DNA of 64,000 nt, taken from assembly GCA_043785105.1 (NCBI GenBank), contig JAYVXO010000203.1:1-64000 (forward strand), in the 5' to 3' direction. This DNA comes from Fimbriiglobus sp043785105 (GTDB lineage: Bacteria; Planctomycetota; Planctomycetia; Gemmatales; Gemmataceae). Position 1 is the first letter of the stretch. Every line of letters starts with the position of its first letter. The position numbers were made by a program, and so were the translations under genes. The notes beneath the pieces were generated by a model. That model worked only from the letters and a program-made list of their open reading frames with translations, did not search any database and was not told the origin of the DNA. This document shows positions 29,431 to 37,747 of the stretch, one piece after another.

Positions 29431-30639
29431 ATGCACATTCTCTTCCTGCACCAGAACTTCCCCGGCCAGTTCGGTGCGTTGATGCGTCGGCTGCTGACGG
29501 TCACGGACTGGAAAATTTCGTTCTGCCATCGCGGCGGCACGGAGACGATTCCGGGCGTCGAGTGCATTCGCTATAAGAACGAAGGGGGCGCCACCAAAAA
29601 CACGCACTTTTACACCCGTGGCTTTGAAAACATTGCCCACCAATCGAGTGCGGCTGCCGAGGTTCTTGCGGCGCGTCCGGACATCCGCCCGGATCTGATT
29701 GTGGCGCATTCGGGGTTCGTGTCGGCGGTGCCGTTGCAAGAGCTTTACGGCTGCCCGACCGTGGCGTACCTGGAATACTTTTACCACACGGTCGGCGCCG
29801 ACATGGACTTCCGACCGGACCAAACGCCGACCGCCGAGGAGCGCACCCGCGCCCGGTTTCGCAACGCGCCGTTGTTGCTCGATCTGCACGCGGCCACGGT
29901 CGGACTTAGCCCGACGCACTGGCAACGCGATCGCTTCCCGCCCAATTTCCGCGACAAGATCGAAGTAAACTTTGACGGCATCGACACCAGCATTTGGTAC
30001 CGCCGTCCCGCTGCTCGTCCCCGGCAGGTGGGTCGGGTTGTTGTGCCGGACGACATTGAACTCGTCACGTATGCGGCCCGTGGGTTTGAAGCGATGCGCG
30101 GGTTCGACATCTTCATGCGGTTCGCCAAGGCGCTCTACCAACGCCGCCCGAAAGTCCGCTTCCTGGTCGCGGGTTCGGACCGTGTGTGTTACGGCAGCGA
30201 TCTCAACCGGACGGGTGGAAAAACCTTCAAAGAATGGGTGATGGCCCAAGACAACTACGACCTGTCGAAGTTCGTGTTCCTGAAGCCGATGCCCCCCGAG
30301 CACCTCGCGGAACTGTTCAGCATCAGCGATTTACACGTGTACCTGACGGTGCCGTTCGTGCTGAGTTGGTCGCTGCTCAATGCAATGGCGTGCGGTGCCA
30401 CCTTGCTCGCCTCGAACACCCCGCCCGTCCAAGAAGTGATCGAGCACGAACGCCACGGCCTGCTAACGGATTTCTTCGATATTGATGGCATGGTCCAAAA
30501 CGCCGAGCGCGTCCTGAACGACCCTATTGCCCACCGCCACCTCGGTGAAGCTGCCATGCAACGCATCCAGGAACGCTACACCCTAGATGTGACCGTGCCC
30601 AAACACATCGAACTGTTCACGAGGGCGGCAAGTCGCTGA
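29431..30639 (+). CDS. GT4-family glycosyltransferase
   Basis: A 402-residue protein of the GT-B fold. The N-terminal domain starts MHILFLHQNFPGQFGALMRR, a signature of one GT4 subgroup. The C-terminal nucleotide-sugar domain includes FLVAGSDRVCYG, FLKPMPPEHLAELFSISDLH and the EX7E-like region around SNTPPVQEVIEHERHGLL. Domain order and length fit family 4 (glycogen phosphorylase-like GT-B) enzymes, which use nucleotide sugars to build polysaccharide or modify glycoconjugates. Substrate cannot be read from sequence. It lies 111 bp after the giant surface protein in the same direction, so glycosylation of that protein is a tempting but unproven inference. Its 3' end overlaps the convergent TPR gene by 23 bp. 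Confidence 0.9.
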   Translation: MHILFLHQNFPGQFGALMRRLLTVTDWKISFCHRGGTETIPGVECIRYKNEGGATKNTHFYTRGFENIAHQSSAAAEVLAARPDIRPDLIVAHSGFVSAVPLQELYGCPTVAYLEYFYHTVGADMDFRPDQTPTAEERTRARFRNAPLLLDLHAATVGLSPTHWQRDRFPPNFRDKIEVNFDGIDTSIWYRRPAARPRQVGRVVVPDDIELVTYAARGFEAMRGFDIFMRFAKALYQRRPKVRFLVAGSDRVCYGSDLNRTGGKTFKEWVMAQDNYDLSKFVFLKPMPPEHLAELFSISDLHVYLTVPFVLSWSLLNAMACGATLLASNTPPVQEVIEHERHGLLTDFFDIDGMVQNAERVLNDPIAHRHLGEAAMQRIQERYTLDVTVPKHIELFTRAASR

Positions 30640-31807
30640 TCCCATCCACACCGTGTGGATTGAGGCGACGTGCCTCGATTAAATCGGCGTGCGATTTCTC
30701 CCCGTCGCCGAGCAAACGATAGGCAAGACCGCGTTGGAGATAGGCTTCGGCGTAGTGGGTATCCCGACGGATTGCGGCGGTGAAATCTTCGATCGCCCCA
30801 CCCACATCGGACGACGCCATCCGAGCCAGACCGCGATTCTTGTACCCAATCGGTTGATCCGGCGAGAGTTGAATCACCGCAGTGAAATCAGCAATCGCCG
30901 CCGCGTTCTGCGTCGTCACCAAGTGGCACTCGCCACGGTGCAACCACGCCGGCATGAACGCGGGTCGCAACACGATCGTCGCATCAAAATCGGCGACGGC
31001 CTCAGCGATTCGCCCGCCGATTCGGTGCAAATCCGCCCGCTGGTACCGGGCGTGCCACATCGTCGGATCACGCTCAATCGCCGCGTTGTAATCGGCGAGC
31101 GCGGCCGGGTAATCCCCGAGAAGCGTTTGCACGAAACCACGGTTGTACCAACTGACCGCGAACTCCGGGCGAAGCGGAATCGCGGTGCTGTAATCCGCTA
31201 AAGCCGTCTCGAACTCGCCAAGAGCCGTGCGCGAGAACGCCCGATTGTGATACGCATTCGGTTGACGCGGTTGAGCCTGCACCACGTGATCGAAATCCGC
31301 AATCGCGTCCGGATAATTTGCCAGCGCCGCGAGTGACATTCCCCGGTTCAGGTGCGCGAGCGTCATCTTGGGATCGAGCTGAAGGGCCGTGTCAAAGTCG
31401 GTGATCGCACGGGCGTAATCGGCTTGAGTAATCCGGGCCAGACCCCGGTTGTTCCATGCCGCCGCGAACGTCGGATCCAGTTCAATCGCCCGATCAAAAT
31501 CCGCCATCGCACGGCTGAACTGCTGACAAGCCGAGAGAGCGTAACCCCGGTTGTTGAGGGTTTTCGCCGAATCGGGTTCGAGCCGCAGCGCCTGGGTCAA
31601 CTCGCTGACTGCGAGTTGGTATTGCCCCGCTTTGGCCGCTTTGATTCCCCGAACCAAGTGCGTTTGAACCGTCGCAGGCGGCAAGAGAATCGGTGCGACC
31701 GCAGACAGCGCGACTTGCAAAACCCCACCACAGTGGGGGCAATCAGTTCGGGATGCGGTTGACGACGCCGGAAGTTCACGCCGACAGTAAGGGCAACTCG
31801 GGGGCAT
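30617..31807 (-). CDS. zinc-ribbon and TPR repeat protein
   Basis: ATG 31807 is chosen because a strong AGGAGGG ribosome site (31814-31820, minus strand) lies just upstream; the frame itself opens at 31846. The 396-residue product begins with a zinc ribbon (CPYC at residues 5-8 and CPHC at 23-26). From about residue 55 it is almost entirely tetratricopeptide repeats, each close to 34 residues, with the consensus ALADYNAAIERDPT and recurring NNRGLA motifs. TPRs mediate protein-protein contacts; no enzymatic domain is present. It is convergent with the glycosyltransferase and divergent from the PaaK-like gene. Confidence 0.9.
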   Translation of the reverse strand: MPPSCPYCRRELPASSTASRTDCPHCGGVLQVALSAVAPILLPPATVQTHLVRGIKAAKAGQYQLAVSELTQALRLEPDSAKTLNNRGYALSACQQFSRAMADFDRAIELDPTFAAAWNNRGLARITQADYARAITDFDTALQLDPKMTLAHLNRGMSLAALANYPDAIADFDHVVQAQPRQPNAYHNRAFSRTALGEFETALADYSTAIPLRPEFAVSWYNRGFVQTLLGDYPAALADYNAAIERDPTMWHARYQRADLHRIGGRIAEAVADFDATIVLRPAFMPAWLHRGECHLVTTQNAAAIADFTAVIQLSPDQPIGYKNRGLARMASSDVGGAIEDFTAAIRRDTHYAEAYLQRGLAYRLLGDGEKSHADLIEARRLNPHGVDGISDLPPS

Positions 31808-32107
31808 GAATTGCCCTCCTGTGATTCTGAACGATTCCGATAGCAAGTGGTGTCACGTCTATCGTATTGTCCTCAGGATGAACATCCGGCAAATTCCGGA
31901 CGTTTCGCAACTCAATTTCCCGGTCAGGTTGAATCAAGCCAGCGATTGTGCCACTCGCCAAGCAGGTGTAACCGTTTCGGAGTACAATTTTCTTGTAATG
32001 CAACAACCTTTTCTGTGGAAAAGCGGCATCATGTGCTGCACCTTCTAAGGTAGATTGGCAAGGAGGACGGTGGTTGCAACAAACTTTTTCCAGCATAGGC
32101 CACACCG
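31808..32107. other. 300-bp divergent intergenic region
   Basis: No convincing gene. The stretch must hold promoters for the TPR gene (minus) and the PaaK-like gene (plus). A good AGGAGG at 32061-32066 is present, but the starts at Shine-Dalgarno distance from it (32070, 32074) are not in frame with the PaaK-like gene. Confidence 0.5.
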
Positions 32108-33583
32108 TTGCTTACAAGAACTGTATTACGGAGTGTCGTCCTGCCTCTTGCGGAGTGCGTCACCCGCACGCGGTTTTGGACCTATTACCAAGACGCCCTT
32201 CGTTTTGACCGTTGGGACGGGACACGCCGGGGCGCGCTTCGCAATCAGCGATTGGCGGAGGTCTGGAATGCGGCCTTGAATACGGGCTTGCATCGGCAGA
32301 GGCTCACTGAAGCCGGATTGCCATTGGAACCAGCCGATTCGCACAGTGTGTTTGAACTTCTCCACCAGTTGCCGATGGTCCGGAAAGCCGCGTTCCGGCG
32401 CCAATTTCCAGACGGCGTCACCGTTGGCAACCAGACAACCGACTGGCGCTATCAATCGACCGCAGGAACGACGGACCGCATGACCGTGGTCGCCGACTTT
32501 CGCAAACGGGACCACGTTCGCAGCAGCGAGTTGCGGGTTCTCCAGATGGCCCTCGGTGCCGAAGTGGGCCTCGCCATTGTTGAGATACCGCCCAACGCCT
32601 GTAACGTGGTTTGCGGCATCGTGAATACCGGGCCGCCGTCCTTGATGGGCTATCTCTGGCAATCCGTGAAAAAGAGGAAACTGTTTAGTAGTGAGGCCCG
32701 CACCGAACTCCGTGGGCGATTTGAACGGCGAATGATCCAGCAGCTTGACACACTCCCGCCGATCGACCCCATGCCAGCCGACCAGTTGATCGAGGTACTC
32801 GACGACTACTTGAAGCAGATCGCCCAACTTCGCCCGGCCTACCTGCGTGGCTTCCCGGTTTATCTGTTATGGCTCGCGGATCGGCACCGTGCCCGCCTCG
32901 GTGCCAGTGGTGACGCTCCGACGCGACTCCAGGCCGTTGGACCCTATGGTGGTCTGGCTTCGCCGGTCATGATGGACCGGATTGCCAGTGGCCTGAATTG
33001 CCGATTCGTACAGAAGTATGGCACCAGCGAACTCGGTGTGATCTCGGCGGCGTGCGGTCACTCCTCAGCGATGCACATATTCGAGGATCTGTATCACGTC
33101 GAGATCCTTCGCCAAGGCAAGCCGGTTGAACCTGGGGTGGTCGGGCGGGTCGCCGTGACGGACCTCATCAACACCGCGATGCCTCTGATCCGCTACGAGG
33201 TCGGCGATGTGGGCCGACTTCACACCGGCCCTTGCCAATGCGGGCGACAGACCACGAGGTTGGAAATTTTAGGGCGCGTTCAAGAGCTACTCGAAACCCC
33301 AACTGGCGTGCTGACGGCCAGCGACGTGGCTGACAACATCTTCAGCGATCCGGAGGCGAGCAACTTTCGGCTAGACGAGGTGGCGCCCCGGTCGTTCGAG
33401 GCCAAGTTCGTCGCCCGTGCCGGTGGGGGTACCCCGAACCTGGAGGCGTGGCGTGAACGCTTTGCCCACTTGCACGGCGGAGTTAACCGTATCCGTGCGC
33501 GAATCGTGCCGTTCGTTCAACCCGAGACCAGTGGGAAGTACCGGTTCGTCCTTCCCCACACTACCGGCGATGAGTTGCTATGA
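32108..33583 (+). CDS. phenylacetate-CoA ligase-like (PaaK-type) adenylate-forming protein
   Basis: A 491-residue protein. TTG 32108 is the most upstream start, since an in-frame TAG lies at 32096-32098 and the natural N-terminus reads LTRTVLRSVVLPLAECVTR. Family hallmarks are the ATP-binding region YQSTAGTTDRMTVVADFRKR, KYGTSELGVISAACG (A5-like), and LIRYEVGDVGRL with CQCGRQTTRLEILGRVQE near the C-terminus. PaaK-like proteins activate carboxylates as acyl-adenylates and usually transfer them to CoA. The substrate is unknown. The stop overlaps the ATG of the next gene (ATGA), so the two are translationally coupled, and a SufS-like partner suggests a sulfur-related job. Confidence 0.85.
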   Translation: MLTRTVLRSVVLPLAECVTRTRFWTYYQDALRFDRWDGTRRGALRNQRLAEVWNAALNTGLHRQRLTEAGLPLEPADSHSVFELLHQLPMVRKAAFRRQFPDGVTVGNQTTDWRYQSTAGTTDRMTVVADFRKRDHVRSSELRVLQMALGAEVGLAIVEIPPNACNVVCGIVNTGPPSLMGYLWQSVKKRKLFSSEARTELRGRFERRMIQQLDTLPPIDPMPADQLIEVLDDYLKQIAQLRPAYLRGFPVYLLWLADRHRARLGASGDAPTRLQAVGPYGGLASPVMMDRIASGLNCRFVQKYGTSELGVISAACGHSSAMHIFEDLYHVEILRQGKPVEPGVVGRVAVTDLINTAMPLIRYEVGDVGRLHTGPCQCGRQTTRLEILGRVQELLETPTGVLTASDVADNIFSDPEASNFRLDEVAPRSFEAKFVARAGGGTPNLEAWRERFAHLHGGVNRIRARIVPFVQPETSGKYRFVLPHTTGDELL

Positions 33584-34797
33584 GTCCCGCCACCCTCCTG
33601 GCAGCCGCACTTCGAGCCGATTTCCCACTTCTAGAACGAGAGTCCGTCCTGGGCCGACCGCTGATTTACCTAGATAGCGCAGCGACCTCGCTCAAGCCGC
33701 GATCCGTGATTAACGCCGTCTCGAATGTGTTGTCCCAGCACACGGCCAACGTCCACCGTGCCGTTCATTTCCTAGGCGATGAAGCCACTGAACAGTTCGA
33801 AGGCGCGCGATACAAGATCGCCCGCCTCATCGGCGCCGAATCACATGAGGTGATCCTGCTCCGTAACACGACCGAGGCGATCAACCTCGTGGCGAGATGT
33901 TACCCACGCCGTGGGCGAGTGGTGGTCTCGTTGGGTGAACATCACTCGAACCTGTTGCCCTGGGGGCGAGACGGAACGACCCACCTACCGCCCGGCGCCG
34001 ACGGCGGCCCCGACATCACCGCCATCTCGCGTGAGTTAGCACGCGGTGGGGTCTCGGTCGTCGCCGTCTCGCACCTCTCGAATGTCACCGGCGTCCTAAC
34101 CGACGTGGCCAGTTTGGCTGAGGCCGTCCACGCCGTAGGCGCGATCCTCGTGGTAGACGGCGCCCAATCGATGCCGCACTTGCCGGTTGATGTACTAGAG
34201 TTAGGGTGCGATTTCCTGGCTTTCAGCAGTCACAAAATGTACGGGCCGAGCGGCGTGGGTGTGCTGTACGGCAAAGCGGAACGTCTCGTGGAGTTGGATT
34301 GGTATCTTCACGGCGGTGGAGTTGTAGAAGAAGTGGCGGCGGGAGTCCCCAAGGCGCGGCTATCGCCCTGGCGATTCGAGGCGGGCACTCCGGCCATCGA
34401 GGGGGTCATCGGTTTCGGTGCGGCGATCGACTATTTACAGGCGATCGGAATGGAGCAAGTCGAGTCTCACTGCCGCTACCTCAATGCCCTGGCCCGGAAG
34501 CGGTTGCTAACAGTTCCTGGCGTTCGCCTAGTGGGTGTAGTCGATGCCGAGGAGCAGCCGACCGGCCCGATCAGTTTCACCGTGACCAACATGCTATCTC
34601 ACATGGTGGCTCGGGCATTGAGCGACGCCTGGGGAATCTGCGTCCGCTCCGGCTATCACTGTGCCCAGCCCCTGCACGAACACCTCCGCACCCCGCCGAG
34701 CTTGCGCGTGTCGTTCGGCGTGTACAACCAACCCTGGGAACTGGACCTCTTCTTTGAGGCCCTCGACCGCACCCTCCACCAAGCGAAGCGATCCTGA
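33580..34797 (+). CDS. SufS-like cysteine desulfurase (class V aminotransferase)
   Basis: A 405-residue PLP enzyme. Near the N-terminus is IYLDSAATSLKPRSVI, typical of SufS/CsdA. The PLP lysine sits in AFSSHKMYGPSGVGVLYG. The catalytic cysteine loop is present as RSGYHCAQPLHEHL, the group II (SufS) form. Cysteine desulfurases remove sulfur from L-cysteine as an enzyme persulfide for Fe-S clusters or sulfur-containing cofactors. No SufE, SufU, SufB, SufC or SufD is adjacent. Instead the gene is coupled by a 4-bp ATGA overlap to a PaaK-like adenylating enzyme. A dedicated biosynthetic role is possible. It ends 10 bp from the convergent sulfatase gene. Confidence 0.9.
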   Translation: MSPATLLAAALRADFPLLERESVLGRPLIYLDSAATSLKPRSVINAVSNVLSQHTANVHRAVHFLGDEATEQFEGARYKIARLIGAESHEVILLRNTTEAINLVARCYPRRGRVVVSLGEHHSNLLPWGRDGTTHLPPGADGGPDITAISRELARGGVSVVAVSHLSNVTGVLTDVASLAEAVHAVGAILVVDGAQSMPHLPVDVLELGCDFLAFSSHKMYGPSGVGVLYGKAERLVELDWYLHGGGVVEEVAAGVPKARLSPWRFEAGTPAIEGVIGFGAAIDYLQAIGMEQVESHCRYLNALARKRLLTVPGVRLVGVVDAEEQPTGPISFTVTNMLSHMVARALSDAWGICVRSGYHCAQPLHEHLRTPPSLRVSFGVYNQPWELDLFFEALDRTLHQAKRS

Positions 34798-34807
34798 AAG
34801 TAGCCGC

Positions 34808-36433
34808 CTACTTCTTGGGCTTCGCCGGTGATTCGGGGAGCACGTCTTTTTTCGCTTGGGTCGAGTATTCCTGGAGCTGCTTCTCCCAGACTGCCACGAG
34901 ATCCCGCAACTTCTCTGGCTGTGTCGTGGCTAGGTTCTTCATCTCCGTGTGATCCGCATTCAAATCGTAAAGCTCCCAGGCGTTGTCCTTACCTGCCGCG
35001 ACGATCTTCCAGTTCCCGACTCGCAACGCCCGGTTGCCCTCGTGTAGCCACCAGATGGAATCACGGGTCACGGTGTCATCCTTGGCGAAGAGGGGTACGA
35101 GGCTCTTGCCCGGTGCCGTCGGCACGGGTTGACCGTTGACCTTCTCCAATGGCTTGCCGCCCGCCAGTTCCAGCATCGTCGGAAAGAGGTCGATCACGTG
35201 CCCCGGTGTGTGCCGCACCTCGCCCGGTGTGGTGAGGCCCTTGGGCCAGCTCACGATGAACGGTGTGTGAATTCCACCTTCATGGACCCAGGTTTTGTGT
35301 CGGCGAAACGGGGTGTTGCAAAGACTTGACCAACCTGGCCCGATGCTCAGGAACGTGGCGCCGGTCCCGCACTCGGCATGAATGTCGTGGCCATCGCCGC
35401 GGACCATCATTTCCGCGCTGGCTCCGTTGTCGGACAGGAACACCACGAGGGTGTTATCCAGCATCTCCGCTTTTCGCAATTGCGCCAAAATCCGCCCGAT
35501 TTCCTGGTCCATTCGATCGACCATCGCGGCATGAACCGCCATCTTGTTCGCTTGAAATTCTTGCTGCTCGCGGCTCAAGTCCTTCCAGACCAACGGGCGG
35601 TTCAATTCATTCGGACCCAGTTTTTGGATCGCGTCGGGGAACGCATACGGCGGCCCGAGATCGCGCTCGATCGGCGACAAGGTGTCACCCAATTTCAGGT
35701 CGCGCATCCGTTTCCATCGTTCGTCCCGCAGGGCGTCCCACCCCGCGAGGTACTTCTTGCGGTACTTGGCAATGTCCGCCGCCGGAGCTTGCAGCGGGAA
35801 GTGCGGCGCGGTGAACGCAACGAATTCAAAGAACGGTTGCGCCGGGTACTTCGCCGCGTGGCCTTTGATGTGCGTGATGGCATGGTTCGCAATCGCGGTG
35901 CTGGAATAGTAGTCCCCCTTCGGGTCGGCAGGAGGTAGTGCCTTGTCGTCTTCGGTGTGCTGCTTCGGGGCGAAGTGGCGGTCGTGATCGTTCAGGCTGT
36001 ACGAATGCTCGAACCCGTTCTGAAGCGGTAGGCCGTCCACGTGCCACTTCCCGGAATGGTAGGAGTGATAGCCGCAGTCCTTCAGCAGTTCCGGCAGGAG
36101 CTTCGCCCACGGAGGTCGCACCCCTTGGGCGCCGCTCTTGACGCCCGGAATGGTATCACGTCGCACTTGATGGGCGTAGTACCCCGTCAGCACCGAGGCC
36201 CGCGTCGGCCAGCACCGCCCGGTGTTGTAAAACTGCGTGAACCGCAACCCACCCTTGGCCAGCGCATCCAGATGTGGCGTCTCGATCTCGCTGCCGTAAC
36301 AGCCCGCATCCGAGAAGCCCATGTCGTCGGCCAGGATCAACAGGATGTTGGGTTTCGTTGCCGGATCGGCGGCGCGGACTGGTGTTGAGACTACAGTCAA
36401 CAGTGTCACGAGGAACACGAGACGGGTCATCAT
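34808..36433 (-). CDS. secreted sulfatase (arylsulfatase type)
   Basis: A 541-residue exported enzyme with a signal peptide at residues 1-21 ending PVRA. The N-terminal metal site is ILLILADDMGFSDAGCYG. The formylglycine motif is CWPTRASVLTGYYA, a Cys-type sulfatase core (C-x-P-x-R). Further marks are HSGKWH and FLSDNGAS. Sulfatases hydrolyse sulfate esters and planctomycetes carry very many, mainly for sulfated polysaccharides. A maturase (anaerobic SME or FGE) is needed and is not in this window. The gene starts 32 bp after the REC-PP2C gene on the same strand and could be read through from the chemosensory cluster. Confidence 0.93.
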   Translation of the reverse strand: MMTRLVFLVTLLTVVSTPVRAADPATKPNILLILADDMGFSDAGCYGSEIETPHLDALAKGGLRFTQFYNTGRCWPTRASVLTGYYAHQVRRDTIPGVKSGAQGVRPPWAKLLPELLKDCGYHSYHSGKWHVDGLPLQNGFEHSYSLNDHDRHFAPKQHTEDDKALPPADPKGDYYSSTAIANHAITHIKGHAAKYPAQPFFEFVAFTAPHFPLQAPAADIAKYRKKYLAGWDALRDERWKRMRDLKLGDTLSPIERDLGPPYAFPDAIQKLGPNELNRPLVWKDLSREQQEFQANKMAVHAAMVDRMDQEIGRILAQLRKAEMLDNTLVVFLSDNGASAEMMVRGDGHDIHAECGTGATFLSIGPGWSSLCNTPFRRHKTWVHEGGIHTPFIVSWPKGLTTPGEVRHTPGHVIDLFPTMLELAGGKPLEKVNGQPVPTAPGKSLVPLFAKDDTVTRDSIWWLHEGNRALRVGNWKIVAAGKDNAWELYDLNADHTEMKNLATTQPEKLRDLVAVWEKQLQEYSTQAKKDVLPESPAKPKK

Positions 36434-36465
36434 GTCTGCTCCGGGGATCGGTTGGCCTTCACAGT

Positions 36466-37692
36466 TTACGGGAACCGGATTTCCAGGATCGAGAGGTCGT
36501 CGTCGAGGACATCGGAGCCGTTCATTTCGCGGATGAGGTTGTGAAGTTCGGGCATCACGTGGTCGGGCTTGTGGTTGACGAGGTCGGTGAAGGTTTGAAT
36601 GAACTCGGGGACGGTCCAGTCGGTTCCGTCGGTTTTGTGGATCTCGTGGGCGCCGTCGGAGTACAGGTACAGCCAGGAATTCGGCGGGACATCCACCTCG
36701 GTCTGTTCAAAGTGGGGCCAGGGCATCATGCCGATCATCGGGCCTTGGGAGTCGAGTTGTTGCGGGTGCGGGCGGTTCGGGCCGGTGCCGGTGTACAGGA
36801 ACGAGGCCGGGTGCCCGGCCCCCGACCACGTCAACTTTCGAGTGCTACAGTTGTAGACGCCGTACCAGATCGTGAAGAACTTCTCGCCGTGTTTTTCACA
36901 CGGAAACGCTTCATTCAAGCCGAATAGCACTTCGCCGGGGTTCTTGAAATCGGTGTTCGATAGCGTGCCGGTTCGCAACACGTTCAACACCGTCACCCCG
37001 TAAAGTGCGGACGCCAACCCGTGGCCGGTGATGTCCAGGAGGTACATTGCCAAATGATCTTTGTCCAGGCGGTGGTAGCCCAGGGCGTCGCCACCCATCG
37101 CAGCGGTCGGGACGAAGTACCAATTGACGGCGTCGATGTCCGGATCGTCGCCCGGCTTCCACGGCTTGGGTAGCAACGACCGGACGTACTTTTCGCCCGC
37201 CGCCATTTCATCCGCGAGTTGCTTGCGGCCCTTCTCGATCTCCTTGTAGGCGGCGTTGCGTTGTTGCAAGTTCACGTAGGCGCGGGAGTGGTAGCGGATG
37301 CGGGCGAGGAGTTCGATCTTGTCCGGGAGCTTCACGAGGTAGTCGTTGGCGCCGTTGGCGAACGCCTCGGCTTTGGTGACCGCTTCCTCTTTGCTGGACA
37401 GCACAATCATCGGCGTGTCGGCGGTCGAGGGGTTGGCCCGGAAGAACTTGACCAACATCTGGCCGTCAATCTCCGGCATCACGAGGTCTTGCAAAATGAC
37501 GGTCGGCTTGATCTCGTTGGCCATCACGATCGCGCGTTGCGGCTCTTGGCAGTAGTGAAACTCAAGACCGGGTTCGGTGGCAAGCATTCGCCGCACGGCT
37601 TCCGCGATCATGGGTTGATCGTCAATGAGAAGCACGCGAATCGTGCCATTTTGCAGCAGGGTGTTGGCAGTCGGTGGGGCTGGACGAGTCAT
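36466..37692 (-). CDS. response regulator with PP2C/SpoIIE-type phosphatase output (WspR-position gene)
   Basis: A 408-residue protein. The receiver (residues ~17-140) has RVLLIDDQ, the phospho-acceptor in ILQDLVMPEIDG, LSSKEEA and the ANDYLVKLPDKIELLARIRY run, closely recalling the WspR receiver. A short linker rich in E/K/R leads to a PP2C-like phosphatase domain: AMGGDALGY, LLDITGHGLASALYGV, WSGAGHPASFLYTG, LYSDGAHEIHKTDG and DDLSILEIRFP. This is RsbU/SpoIIE-like Ser/Thr phosphatase architecture. It stands where the diguanylate cyclase WspR stands in Pseudomonas wsp operons. I infer phosphorylation by the CheA hybrid and dephosphorylation of an anti-anti-sigma (STAS) protein encoded elsewhere. 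Confidence 0.93.
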   Translation of the reverse strand: MTRPAPPTANTLLQNGTIRVLLIDDQPMIAEAVRRMLATEPGLEFHYCQEPQRAIVMANEIKPTVILQDLVMPEIDGQMLVKFFRANPSTADTPMIVLSSKEEAVTKAEAFANGANDYLVKLPDKIELLARIRYHSRAYVNLQQRNAAYKEIEKGRKQLADEMAAGEKYVRSLLPKPWKPGDDPDIDAVNWYFVPTAAMGGDALGYHRLDKDHLAMYLLDITGHGLASALYGVTVLNVLRTGTLSNTDFKNPGEVLFGLNEAFPCEKHGEKFFTIWYGVYNCSTRKLTWSGAGHPASFLYTGTGPNRPHPQQLDSQGPMIGMMPWPHFEQTEVDVPPNSWLYLYSDGAHEIHKTDGTDWTVPEFIQTFTDLVNHKPDHVMPELHNLIREMNGSDVLDDDLSILEIRFP

Positions 37693-37747
37693 AGAAGGTC
37701 GCGCGGGGTGGTGGTGTCAGTCGGGCCATCGGTCTCAACGTTTCATC

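Noticed and set aside
32061..32199. AGGAGG followed by possible GTG/TTG starts, as an upstream leader ORF of the PaaK-like gene
   Set aside because: The frames are not in phase with the main gene and the short translations are not protein-like; it may be a chance ribosome-site match.
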